A stretch of DNA of 40,177 nt from Verrucomicrobiota bacterium (GTDB lineage: Bacteria; Verrucomicrobiota; Verrucomicrobiia; Limisphaerales; AAA164-E04). The stretch covers positions 1-40,177 of the forward strand of contig JALRAZ010000195.1 in assembly GCA_023257935.1 (NCBI GenBank). The letters are read 5' to 3'. Shown piece by piece: positions 20,175 to 28,447 of the stretch. The notes beneath the pieces are model-generated. The model saw only the letters and a program-made list of their open reading frames with translations, had not been told where the DNA came from and ran no database searches. Numbering within the stretch: position 1 is the stretch's first letter; every line of letters begins with the position of its first letter. Both the position numbers and the translations under genes were made by a program.

Positions 20175-20250
20175 TGGAGCCCATGACCGGGCTTGAACCG
20201 GTGACCTCATCCTTACCAAGGATGTGCTCTACCAACTGAGCTACATGGGC
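20175..20250 (-). tRNA. tRNA-Thr (anticodon GGT)
   Basis: The 76-nt gene folds as GCCCATG/CATGGGC acceptor, D arm AGCTCAGTTGGTAGAGC, anticodon stem CATCC/GGATG with loop TTGGTAA (anticodon GGT) and T loop TTCAAGC. The discriminator is T and CCA is encoded. It is the first gene of the tuf transcript and may be co-transcribed with tuf. Confidence 0.98.
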
Positions 20251-20577
20251 CAAATATTTCCTCTGGAGGCTCAGGAGCCCAGATAGGCCAGACGAAAATT
20301 CACCACTAACCCACTAGTCAGTTTCAGCCGGGGTTCGTGGCGAAGGTCTCTAGCCAATCTTAGAGGGGGGGAAAATAAGGACACCCCTACTATCTGTCAA
20401 CGCGATTTTCCAAAAAAAGGTCGCTTTCCATCTCTCGCCTTGAGACCCACTCCTTGACAGGCCCTCCTGACCCTCCGCGTGACTTCCAAACATGAGTGAT
20501 CGGGGGCAGTGTTTAAGCTTTGCCAGCCCATCTGGAACCAAATAAAGTGCAGGCCATACCAAATGAAAGCATTTTCA
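20251..20577. other. Intergenic region between tRNA-Thr and the Gfo/Idh gene
   Basis: The two flanking genes diverge here. The minus-strand tRNA-Thr/tuf promoter lies at 20372-20400. A plus-strand TTGACA occurs near 20454, but no fitting -10 box follows it at 16-18 bp. No credible coding frame was seen; the short frames that cross it have no recognisable product. Confidence 0.5.
20372..20400 (-). promoter_or_regulatory. Promoter for tRNA-Thr-tuf
   Basis: The minus strand has a perfect TTGACA (20400-20395), 17 bp, then TATTTT (20377-20372). The -35 box is a full match and the -10 box matches 4 of 6. The predicted start is ~115 nt before the tRNA-Thr 5' end. Because tRNA and tuf would need strong expression, this is the natural promoter for the head of the block. 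Confidence 0.6.
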
Positions 20578-21855
20578 ATGAATCGACGCTCATTCTTGAA
20601 GCGAAGTTCCCTGGCCAGCCTGAGCGCCACCACACTGGGTGCTTTGCATGTGGCACCCTCCAAAGCAGCAGCCCAGGCTAGCCAACGCGTGCGGGTGGGG
20701 GTCATGGGCCTTGGACGAGGCATGGCTCACGTGCGCGCAGCCCTAGCCCTTCCCCACGTAGAACTTGCCTACGTTTGCGATGTGGATCAGCAAAGAACCA
20801 GTCAGGCCATTGAGGCAGCTGCCAAAAGCCAGCCCCAAAAGCCCAAAGGGGTTGCTGATTTCAGGCGTATGCTTGATGACAAGGAATTAGATGCAGTGAT
20901 GATCGCGACCTGCAACCACTGGCATGCCCCGGCGAGCATCCTGGCCTGCTCGGCAGGGAAACATGTGTATGTGGAAAAACCGGGCAGCCATAACCCTCAG
21001 GAAGGCATCTGGATGGTGCAGTCTGCCCGGAAACACAGTCGCGTGGTTCAAATGGGCAACCAGCGGCGGAGTTGGCCAGCCATTCAGGAGGCCATGGCGA
21101 GACTTCACGCCGGCGTCATTGGGGAAACCACCTTCGCTCGATGCTGGTATGACAATGCCAGGGGGTCTATTGGCAAGGGTAATCCGATTCCCACACCGCC
21201 ACATTTGAATTACGACCTTTGGCAGGGACCAGCTCCCCGCCGCCCTTTCAAGGACAACCTGGTGCACTACAATTGGCATTGGCACTGGCATTGGGGCAAT
21301 GGTGAATTAGGTAACAATGGGATCCATGCCCTGGATCTGGCTCGATGGGGCTTGCAGGTCGATTATCCCATCAAGGTGACCTATAACGGAGGGCGTTATC
21401 ACCATGATGACGACCAGGAAACGCCCGATACGGCCATCGCCACCTACGATTTTGGGAACAAAGGGGCATCTTGGGATGGAAGTAGCTGCCACCCCCGAAG
21501 GAGTGAAGCTAACGATTTCGTCCGTTTCTACGGCACCAAGGGTATGCTCGCCATCAACGGCACTGGCTATGAGGTCTTCGATCTGGATGGTAAGTCACTG
21601 GAATCCCACAAGGGAGAGGGAGGCGACTTAGGCCATATGGGCAACTTTTTTGAATGCATTCGGTCGGGCAAGCGACCCAACTCTGAGATTGAGGTTGGGC
21701 AGATTAGCACCCTTCTCTGCCATCTGGGTAATATGGCCTACCGTACCAGCCAAACCATTCATTTCGATCCTAAAGAGAGGCGCATCCTCAATCAGCCCGA
21801 GGCAGAGGCTCTCTGGGAAAGGGATTACCAAGAAGGCTGGAAGCCACTTATCTGA
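20578..21855 (+). CDS. Tat-exported Gfo/Idh/MocA-family oxidoreductase
   Basis: This is probably an NAD(P)-dependent sugar oxidoreductase. The Tat signal MNRRSFLKRS with an Ala-rich stretch spans residues 1-34. A Rossmann fold with GVMGLGRG (41-48) follows, then CNHWHAP and the catalytic-lysine motif VEKP (132-135). The substrate side carries GNNGIHALDLARWG (245-258), as in the large planctomycete/verrucomicrobial subfamily. I start at ATG 20578 (425 aa), which gives the twin-arginine motif directly; ATG 20563 adds five residues. The stretch NWHWHWHW (232-239) is encoded by a TGGCAY repeat. Family members oxidise or epimerise sugars, some at C3; the substrate here is unknown. It is convergent with the FAD/GcvT gene. 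Confidence 0.88.
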   Translation: MNRRSFLKRSSLASLSATTLGALHVAPSKAAAQASQRVRVGVMGLGRGMAHVRAALALPHVELAYVCDVDQQRTSQAIEAAAKSQPQKPKGVADFRRMLDDKELDAVMIATCNHWHAPASILACSAGKHVYVEKPGSHNPQEGIWMVQSARKHSRVVQMGNQRRSWPAIQEAMARLHAGVIGETTFARCWYDNARGSIGKGNPIPTPPHLNYDLWQGPAPRRPFKDNLVHYNWHWHWHWGNGELGNNGIHALDLARWGLQVDYPIKVTYNGGRYHHDDDQETPDTAIATYDFGNKGASWDGSSCHPRRSEANDFVRFYGTKGMLAINGTGYEVFDLDGKSLESHKGEGGDLGHMGNFFECIRSGKRPNSEIEVGQISTLLCHLGNMAYRTSQTIHFDPKERRILNQPEAEALWERDYQEGWKPLI

Positions 21856-21887
21856 ATCAGCCCCAAAAGAAATCCCTCGGGCCGGTT

Positions 21888-21912
21888 GCCACCCCAATCA
21901 AGGGAAGGTGGC
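21888..21912. terminator. Weak hairpin between convergent genes
   Basis: A 6-bp stem GCCACC/GGTGGC with a 13-nt loop lies in the 143-bp gap between two converging genes. There is no T-tract on either side, so any terminator role is tentative. Confidence 0.25.
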
Positions 21913-21998
21913 ATAAGGTCCCAACGGCAACACCTGATCAGGCAGGAATCCAAACTCCCCGTCAGCTTAACTGATGCATAGCGATGAAAAGCGTCATT

Positions 21999-24443
21999 TC
22001 ACGAGACCAGAGGACGTAAATGGGCCTGGGCGCGATGCAGGTTTTCCCCTACCTGCAGCTGAAAATTTCCCGCGAGGAAGCGATCGGTGAGATGATCCTT
22101 TTCGCTGGCATCAGGATTGGCACGCACATAGCCCATGGCAACTGAAGCCCCGACGCTATGTCCATAGGCTGCCGAGGTGGTGTAGCCAACAGGCTGGCTG
22201 TCTCGCAGGATGATTTCCCCCCCCCAAAGCATGGGATCAGGATCCTCCAACTGAAAGAGGGCAAGTCGACGATCAAGTGCTTTGGTTTCCTTTAAATTCA
22301 GGAGAGCCTCGCGTCCCTTGAAGCCCCCTTTCTTGTCCCAACTCACGGCAAAACCCAAACCAGCTTGAAGTGGGTTGTCATCGGGCGAAAGCTCAGCTGA
22401 CCAAGCACGAAATCCCTTTTCTATACGCAGAGACTGAATGGCATAGTGACCGGCATGTTGAATGGGGGCTGATTGAGCGCGCTCCATCAGCGTGAGATAG
22501 ACCGATGCCATCTGATCGATGGGAATATGTAGCTCCCAGCCAGGTTCCCCAACATAGGAAAGGCCCACAGCCCAAACCGTGGCCATACCCACCCCAATTT
22601 GACGGGCCCTACCAAAACCAAGGGATGAATCGCTTAGGTCAGCGTCAGTCAGAGCTTGCAAAAATGCCGTCGATTGTGGCCCCATGACACTCAGCACTCC
22701 GATGCTGGAGCTGATATCGACTAGAGAAAAATGAGATCCGCTTGGAGCATGACGCCTGATCCAGTGCGCATCATGCTGTCCCTGAGTGGTCGAGGTCACC
22801 AGATAAAAATCCTCTTCTCCTTGACGCACAAGGGTTAGATCGGACTCGTAGCCGCCACGATCATTGAGCATACCAGTGTAAACTGTCCTTCCCACTGGTA
22901 CATCCACTTCATTGGCACACAACCATTGAAGCACCTTGAGGGCATCTCTTCCCTGGATGCGAAGTTTGGCAAAACTAGATTGATCAAACAGGGCCACCCC
23001 TTCCCGAGCCGCACGGTGTTCCAGCGCATGAGCCTGGAACCAATTCTGTCTTTCAAATGAGTAAGAAACCTCAGGGGAAGAGCCAGGGACCCCAAACCAA
23101 TTCGGACGTTCCCAACCTCCCTTGGCACCAAAACAGGCACCAGCTGCTGCCAGGTGAGCATGGATGGGTGTGGTTCGCAGGTTTCGGGCAGTCACCATCT
23201 CACGGTTGGGCCAGGCCATCTGGTAATGCAAGCCAAGCACTTCGGTGATACGATCGCGCAAAAATCGTTGGTTACTGGCCCAAGGACCAAATCGACGAAT
23301 GTCCACAGACCACAGATCCATGCTCGGCTCTCCGTGCACCATCCAAAGGGCCAGCTCTTTGCCTGCACCCCCAGCACAGGCGATCCCAGCGGAGTTAAAT
23401 CCAGCAGAGACAAAAAGCCCTTCCAGTTCAGGCGTCTCGCCCAGAAGAAATTGATTGTCTGGAGTGAAACTCTCAGGTCCGTTGACAAAGCGCTCATAGC
23501 CTACCTTAGAGAGCGCGGGTACCCTCCGCTCGCCTGCGGCAAGTGGGTCTTGGTATTTTTCCCAGTCCGGCTCCAAGAGATCGAATGAAAAATCACTGGG
23601 GATAGGATCCACAAGCCAGGGTTTTGTGTAAGCCTGGAAGGCCCCAAGCAATACCTTGTCCCCCTCTCCGCGCAAATAGATTGCGTGATCGGGGTCCCTC
23701 AAGCATGGCAAGTCGTCACGCCCTCCCTCAATGGGATTGGAAACGACATAATGATGTTCTACGGGGGCCAGAGGGATGGAGACACCACAGGTTTTGCCCA
23801 ACTGCCTGGACCACATACCACAGGCAAGGACAACTTGCCGCGCGGCAATAGAACCATAAGCGGTCCTAACCCCAGTGACACGCCCCCCTTCATGCAAGAT
23901 AGCATCGGTCGGCACCTGCTCAAACAAACGCGCCCCGCCCATTCGAGCGCCTTGGGCCAGAGAAAGAGCTGTTTCCTTGGGGAGGACCTTGCCATCACCG
24001 GGCAACCAGACCGCTCCCTTCACATCTGAGGTTTGCATCAGAGGCCATTTCTCTCTGGCCTCATCCCCACTAATCATGTGGGCTTCAACACCCAGGTAGG
24101 ATGCCATGGCAGCTGTCCGGTGGAGTTGTTTCATACGCTCCAGATTGGTTGCCATCACGAGGCTACCCACCTGCTTCCACCCCGTTGGGAGACCTGTGAC
24201 CGCCTCAAGCCCAGCGTATAATTCAGCACTGTATTGATTGATTCGCGTCAGGCTGTTGGATGTCCTAAGGCGGCCAACCATGCCCGCTGCATGCCAAGTG
24301 GTTCCGCCAGCTAATTGATTCTGCTCGAGCAAGACCACATCTTTGATGCCCAGCTGGACAAGATGATAGGCAACGCTGCATCCAGCTATACCTCCTCCGA
24401 CGATAACGACCTCAGCCTCCAGTGGCAGTTCAACATGGCTCAT
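21999..24443 (-). CDS. Dimethylglycine/sarcosine dehydrogenase-like FAD oxidoreductase with GcvT domain
   Basis: The N-terminal half is a DAO-type flavoprotein, with the dinucleotide motif VIVGGGIAGCS (13-23). The GGTTWHAAGM motif has its His (51) at the site that carries covalent FAD in dimethylglycine and sarcosine dehydrogenases. The C-terminal half (about 435-814) is a GcvT/aminomethyltransferase domain with YTGMLNDRGGYESDLTL and GEPGWELHIP, which in this family passes the released one-carbon unit to tetrahydrofolate. I start at ATG 24441-24443 (814 aa, MSHVELPLEAEVV); an upstream in-frame TTG at 24485 would overlap the preceding stop codon. No signal peptide is seen, so it is cytoplasmic. 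It lies 38 bp after the third CNNM gene; a common transcript is possible. The exact N-methyl amine substrate cannot be read from sequence. Confidence 0.88.
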   Translation of the reverse strand: MSHVELPLEAEVVIVGGGIAGCSVAYHLVQLGIKDVVLLEQNQLAGGTTWHAAGMVGRLRTSNSLTRINQYSAELYAGLEAVTGLPTGWKQVGSLVMATNLERMKQLHRTAAMASYLGVEAHMISGDEAREKWPLMQTSDVKGAVWLPGDGKVLPKETALSLAQGARMGGARLFEQVPTDAILHEGGRVTGVRTAYGSIAARQVVLACGMWSRQLGKTCGVSIPLAPVEHHYVVSNPIEGGRDDLPCLRDPDHAIYLRGEGDKVLLGAFQAYTKPWLVDPIPSDFSFDLLEPDWEKYQDPLAAGERRVPALSKVGYERFVNGPESFTPDNQFLLGETPELEGLFVSAGFNSAGIACAGGAGKELALWMVHGEPSMDLWSVDIRRFGPWASNQRFLRDRITEVLGLHYQMAWPNREMVTARNLRTTPIHAHLAAAGACFGAKGGWERPNWFGVPGSSPEVSYSFERQNWFQAHALEHRAAREGVALFDQSSFAKLRIQGRDALKVLQWLCANEVDVPVGRTVYTGMLNDRGGYESDLTLVRQGEEDFYLVTSTTQGQHDAHWIRRHAPSGSHFSLVDISSSIGVLSVMGPQSTAFLQALTDADLSDSSLGFGRARQIGVGMATVWAVGLSYVGEPGWELHIPIDQMASVYLTLMERAQSAPIQHAGHYAIQSLRIEKGFRAWSAELSPDDNPLQAGLGFAVSWDKKGGFKGREALLNLKETKALDRRLALFQLEDPDPMLWGGEIILRDSQPVGYTTSAAYGHSVGASVAMGYVRANPDASEKDHLTDRFLAGNFQLQVGENLHRAQAHLRPLVS

Positions 24444-24481
24444 TGCAGAAAAGGCTACATCAGGCGGTCGGAGCAAGACAA

Positions 24482-25813
24482 TCAATCATCGGTAGGTTCG
24501 GCAACCGGCTCGAGGCGCAAACGCTCAATGAGATGGCCTGAAATTTTCACAACCTGCCAACGAAAACCATGCCGCAAGACCTCATCACCCACCTTGGGAA
24601 AAGAACCCAATTGCTGTGTCAGCCAACCACTGACGGTGTTGATGCCTTCCTCTTGCACTTCGGTCCCGAGGATCTCTGAAAGGTCATGCAGGGGGCATTG
24701 CCCCATCACGTCAAAAGAACCGCCCTGATGGGTGATAATCATGGGGACTTCTTGGTCGAATTCATCCTGAATTTCTCCTACCAGCTCCTCGAGTACATCC
24801 TCCAAGGTAATCATCCCGACAGTCGTCCCATACTCATCCACAACCATGCCAAGGTGAAGCTTGTGTCTCAGGAAAAGCTGGAGTGCTTTTTCCAGACGTG
24901 CTGTCTCAGAGAGGTGAATGATTTTCCGGGATATCTGCTTCAGGTCACCAGCCTGGAGCAGACGATCTCGGGAAACGTGTACATCCTTAAAATGAACCAC
25001 GCCTATGGCCTGATCGGGATTGGCATCAAGGCAAAGCGGGTAGCGCGAGTAACGCTCCCTGTCCATCACCTCAAGACATTGTTCCATGGTCATGTCAGTG
25101 GAAAGGAAGACAATTTCCGGTCGAGGCTGCATGACTTCCCTCACCAAGCGCTGCCGCAATTCCATGGCATTGAAAACGATTTCTCGCTCCAGAAGGGTGC
25201 CACCTTGCTGGCGATGGGTATCGGCGATCAACATCCTCAGCTCCTCTTCGGAATGGCTTAGTTCATGCTCTGAAACTGCCTCAACGCCTACCCAACGCAG
25301 CATCTTGTTGGAGGCTTCATTCAAGCCCCAGATGAAAGGATAGGATAACTTACTGAACCACCAAAGCGGCTTAGCAATCCAAAGCGAAGTTGGGAGTGGC
25401 TTTTGTATTGCCAGTAATTTGGGAGCCTGCTCTCCAGCGGTGATATGAAGGAAAGTGATCACCGAAAACCCAAACAGAAAGGAGAGGCTGTGTTTGAGGC
25501 CCTCCGACTCGATGTGCATTGATTCCATGACCGGTTCAAGCAAGGCCGCAAAGACCGGTTCTCCAACCCATCCTAGAGCCAGGCTAGCCAAGGTGATCCC
25601 AAGCTGGCAGGCACTGAGCGAAGCATCCAAGTGCTCAAGCACTCGCCGTGTCATGAGAGCCTTGCGATTGCCCTCATCAATCAATGGCTTGATCTGTGAC
25701 TCCCTGATTTTAACCAAGGCAAATTCGGCTGCCACAAAAAACCCATTCAGGGCAACCAGCAAGAGCACAAAGCCCACTTGCATCAAAATCCATATGGATC
25801 CGGATTCTTCCAT
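24482..25813 (-). CDS. CNNM/CorC-family membrane protein (DUF21-CBS-CorC), third of three
   Basis: This is a 443-aa inner-membrane protein of the HlyC/CorC (CNNM) family, linked to divalent-cation (Mg/Co) export. The N-terminal DUF21 domain has about four hydrophobic spans (first at 6-27) and the LNGFFVAAEFALVKIRESQ motif. A CBS pair spans about 215-340 (VMQPRPEIVFLSTD; VVDEYGTTVGMITLEDVLEELVGEI). The CorC_HlyC C-terminal domain (about 355-435) ends GFRWQVVKISGHLIERLRLE. The start is ATG 25811-25813, two bases after the preceding stop; a TTG at 25819 would overlap that stop by 4 bases. Of the three paralogs, this one looks the most canonical. Confidence 0.9.
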   Translation of the reverse strand: MEESGSIWILMQVGFVLLLVALNGFFVAAEFALVKIRESQIKPLIDEGNRKALMTRRVLEHLDASLSACQLGITLASLALGWVGEPVFAALLEPVMESMHIESEGLKHSLSFLFGFSVITFLHITAGEQAPKLLAIQKPLPTSLWIAKPLWWFSKLSYPFIWGLNEASNKMLRWVGVEAVSEHELSHSEEELRMLIADTHRQQGGTLLEREIVFNAMELRQRLVREVMQPRPEIVFLSTDMTMEQCLEVMDRERYSRYPLCLDANPDQAIGVVHFKDVHVSRDRLLQAGDLKQISRKIIHLSETARLEKALQLFLRHKLHLGMVVDEYGTTVGMITLEDVLEELVGEIQDEFDQEVPMIITHQGGSFDVMGQCPLHDLSEILGTEVQEEGINTVSGWLTQQLGSFPKVGDEVLRHGFRWQVVKISGHLIERLRLEPVAEPTDD

Positions 25814-25815
25814 GC

Positions 25816-26799
25816 TCAAAGATTCACTTCACCAAACACAGTCTTGAGAATATCACGCAGATTCACCCAACCCAGTTCCTTTTGATCAGCTTTCACCACC
25901 AAGGCAACTCGCTGGCCAGATGCCTGCATTTTTCGTAACGCTTCATCCGCAGACAGCTCTGAGGGCAACCGCATCACACCGGTCAAGTGATCACCAACCA
26001 GTTCGTCACAATGCTTTTCCCAGTCATGCAACATGGCCTTGAGGTGAAAGGCACCAACCACAACTGTTTTACCTTCCTGTATTCCCAATACAGGGAAGCG
26101 GGTCAGAGCCCTCTCTTGCGCAATCTTGACCACCTCGAGGATGGTCTGATCACGGTTCAGGCATGTGGTCTGATTCATGGGGGTCATGACACTAGCTAAG
26201 GAGCGACTCTGCAAATCCATCACCCTGTCGATCATGGACTTTTCCTCCATGGTCAGGTTTTGACTCGAATGAGCCATGACCTGACGCATTTCTTCTCGAT
26301 TCGTAAAAAGACGGGCATTGAGAGCCTTCCCTCCACTCACCTTGAGCATCAGGTCAGCGAACCCGGATACCAGGAAGACTACAGGGGCAAGCAGACCATG
26401 AAAAAAACGGTAAGGACCGATGGAACCAATCGTTAATGAGTCTGGAAACCGGCGATAGAGCAGTTTTGGAAAGAGATCACAAAAGGTGTAAAGCAACAAC
26501 AGCAACAGTACCAGAGAGAGTCCCGAAAGCCATGGCTGGGTTGGCAAAAGAGCTCGAAGCCCAAGCAGGAGGGGAGCAACAATCATGAGGTTGGCAAGCG
26601 TGTTGCCTACCAAAACAGTCCAAAGAAAAGACTCGGTTTCATCCAAGTAACTCATGAGGGCAGAAGCTGAGTGGTCGCCAGCGCGAGCCCGCCTTCGCAA
26701 AGCGAGCCGATTAGTCGAGAGCATGCCTGACTCCATTCCCGAAAAAAGAAAGGAGAGTGCCAGCCCCATCACAAAAATAAAAAGGAGGAGAAGGTTCAT
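25816..26799 (-). CDS. CNNM-family membrane protein lacking the CorC domain, second of three
   Basis: This 327-aa protein has the DUF21 membrane domain (FLFSGMESGMLSTNRLALRRRA, then several hydrophobic spans including a very Leu-rich one near 95-110). A CBS pair follows at about 205-320 (VMTPMNQTTCLNRDQT; LVVKADQKELGWVNLRDIL). It ends right after the second CBS motif, so the ~80-residue CorC_HlyC domain of its neighbours is missing. There is no frameshift remnant: the next gene starts within three bases. The ATG at 26797-26799 overlaps the upstream TGA by one base (TGATG). It could act as a partner of the two full-length paralogs; this is inference. Confidence 0.85.
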   Translation of the reverse strand: MNLLLLFIFVMGLALSFLFSGMESGMLSTNRLALRRRARAGDHSASALMSYLDETESFLWTVLVGNTLANLMIVAPLLLGLRALLPTQPWLSGLSLVLLLLLLYTFCDLFPKLLYRRFPDSLTIGSIGPYRFFHGLLAPVVFLVSGFADLMLKVSGGKALNARLFTNREEMRQVMAHSSQNLTMEEKSMIDRVMDLQSRSLASVMTPMNQTTCLNRDQTILEVVKIAQERALTRFPVLGIQEGKTVVVGAFHLKAMLHDWEKHCDELVGDHLTGVMRLPSELSADEALRKMQASGQRVALVVKADQKELGWVNLRDILKTVFGEVNL

Positions 26800-28067
26800 C
26801 AGGTCGTTGAAAATCGAGTTAGCTTTTTGTCTTCATGATCGCTGAGCCGCTCAACCAGTAGCTCCTTGACTCTTCGCTCCCCTACCACTTTGGAAGTCAG
26901 TTTGAGTCCACCATATTGAACCGTTTCCTCTCCATCGGGTACGTAACCTAGTTTCATGGTGAATAGACCTCCCATTGTATCGACCTCATGGACTTCTCCC
27001 AACTCAGGGCAATGCTCCCTGAAAACCTCGATTTCCAGAAGCCCACTCACCCGCCAGAGGCCGGAGGCCAGCACTTCAAATTCAAAATCTTCTGATTCGT
27101 CTTCATTGCGTATGGGGCCAAGGATGGCTTCCAGAATATCTTCCATGGTCACCACCCCAGCCAGGCCCCCAAATTCATCCACAACCACCGCTAGACCTCG
27201 TCGCTGTCGCTGCAAGCTCTTGAAAAGAGCGAGTAGATTCATGGACTCAGGCACGAATGAAGGCAATTCGGTGCACTCAAAGAGGTCTCCACTGGGATTG
27301 AGGAAAAGCAGGCGAGTATCAAGGATGCCTACAATCTGATCCAGAGACTCGCTGTAGAGAGGCATACGCCTGAAAGATGCCTGACGTGCCTCTGAACGCA
27401 TGTCTTGAATAGGCATGTCAAATGCAATGGCCTTAACCTGACTGCGCGGAGTCATGACGTCAGTGGCGCACTTCCGGTCCAATTCGATTATTTCCTGGAT
27501 AATTTCCTTTTCCCCCTGGCCAAGCACTCCCTGCTGATGACCCAGTTCGAGTAGCTCCTGATAATCCGAATCACCGCCGCCTCGAGTGATTTCACCACGT
27601 AAACGTTTCGGCGCCCATTGGTTGATTGCATCGCCCATCCAGTCAGCCAGTTTTTCTAACGGGCGAGCAGTCCATTCCATGAATCGCAGGGGGCGAACGA
27701 CCGCCAAAGACCATTTCTCGGGAAGCCTCACCGCCAGTGCCTTGGGAATAACCTCACAACCCAGAAGGATCATCAGCACCAGCGCCACAAGGGTCGCAAC
27801 GGGGGGCCAAGCACCTTTGATCACCATCATCAAACCCGTTGCCCAGATAGCGGAGTTGAACAAGGTGTTCCCAAAGACAAGCGTAGCGACTATGCCATTG
27901 GGCTTGCTCAATTTGTTGACAATCCACTCAGCATCAGATGCTTTACGTTGGCGCAATCGCTGGACCGCCTGCTGACCGAGTGAGAAGAGAGAGGACTCAG
28001 CTAGGGCGAACAGGAAGCTCATCAACCCAAAGGCAAAAATCAGTAGGATGGCGATACCTGAAGTCAA
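26799..28067 (-). CDS. CNNM/CorC-family membrane protein (DUF21-CBS-CorC), first of three
   Basis: This 422-aa paralog has an N-terminal DUF21 membrane domain (AILLIFAFGLMSFLFALAESS). The CBS pair spans about 205-325 (DVMTPRSQVKAIAFD; VVVDEFGGLAGVVTMEDILEAILG). A C-terminal CorC_HlyC domain reads WRVSGLLEIEVFREHCPEL to TSKVVGERRVKELLVER. An in-frame TAA at 28083-28085 leaves TTG 28065-28067 as the only early start that preserves the first membrane span. It ends in a TGATG junction with the second paralog. Upstream, 47 bp away, is a small helical ORF on the same strand. Confidence 0.88.
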   Translation of the reverse strand: MTSGIAILLIFAFGLMSFLFALAESSLFSLGQQAVQRLRQRKASDAEWIVNKLSKPNGIVATLVFGNTLFNSAIWATGLMMVIKGAWPPVATLVALVLMILLGCEVIPKALAVRLPEKWSLAVVRPLRFMEWTARPLEKLADWMGDAINQWAPKRLRGEITRGGGDSDYQELLELGHQQGVLGQGEKEIIQEIIELDRKCATDVMTPRSQVKAIAFDMPIQDMRSEARQASFRRMPLYSESLDQIVGILDTRLLFLNPSGDLFECTELPSFVPESMNLLALFKSLQRQRRGLAVVVDEFGGLAGVVTMEDILEAILGPIRNEDESEDFEFEVLASGLWRVSGLLEIEVFREHCPELGEVHEVDTMGGLFTMKLGYVPDGEETVQYGGLKLTSKVVGERRVKELLVERLSDHEDKKLTRFSTT

Positions 28068-28114
28068 AACGGGCTCAAGCGGTTAGTTCAAACCACCGGG
28101 GAAAGGGCAGCAGC

Positions 28115-28342
28115 TCAGAGGATTTGATTATCATCTCCCTTTTCATAACGGATGACCTGCTTTTTGACGGCTTCTAGCTGACCGGTGAGTTGGTAAACCG
28201 TTTCGTAAAGTGACTGCCTGATCTCAGGCTGCTGCAATTGACCAATAGCAGGTTGTAGCGGCATCATCTCCTTGACGATGCGATGGCAGATAGCCTTGAT
28301 TTGTTCGATGGCCTGAAATTCTTTGTCGGATTTGGGCTCCAT
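28115..28342 (-). CDS. Small helical protein of unknown function
   Basis: This is a 75-aa protein that I do not recognise. It is charged and Gln-rich with heptad-like hydrophobic spacing (MEPKSDKEFQAIEQIKAICH at the start; SLYETVYQLTGQLEAVKKQV near 44-63), so it is probably mostly alpha-helical and cytoplasmic. It has no signal peptide, no membrane span and one Cys. ATG is at 28340-28342 without a clear Shine-Dalgarno. It lies between the Fur-family gene and the three CNNM genes on the same strand, with spacers of 105 and 47 bp. The composition looks like a real protein and nothing overlaps it, but a chance frame cannot be excluded. Confidence 0.55.
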   Translation of the reverse strand: MEPKSDKEFQAIEQIKAICHRIVKEMMPLQPAIGQLQQPEIRQSLYETVYQLTGQLEAVKKQVIRYEKGDDNQIL

Positions 28343-28447
28343 GCTAGGCAGACAGAACGGTAAAGGAGGACTTAAAGAAGCCCATTCAGGCTAGTTTGCA
28401 GTCAGGTGTTTTTTCGGGGGGTATCGGGTTGGATTGACCCAGGGTTT

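Noticed and set aside
19161-20186. 341-codon open frame on the plus strand antisense to tuf
   Set aside because: It lies wholly over tuf and tRNA-Thr, has no recognisable domain and arises from the strong codon bias of tuf. Long antisense frames over tuf are common artefacts.
24444-24485. TTG-started extension of the FAD/GcvT protein overlapping the CNNM stop
   Set aside because: The 14 added residues do not resemble the family start; the ATG at 24443 places the FAD motif at the usual distance.
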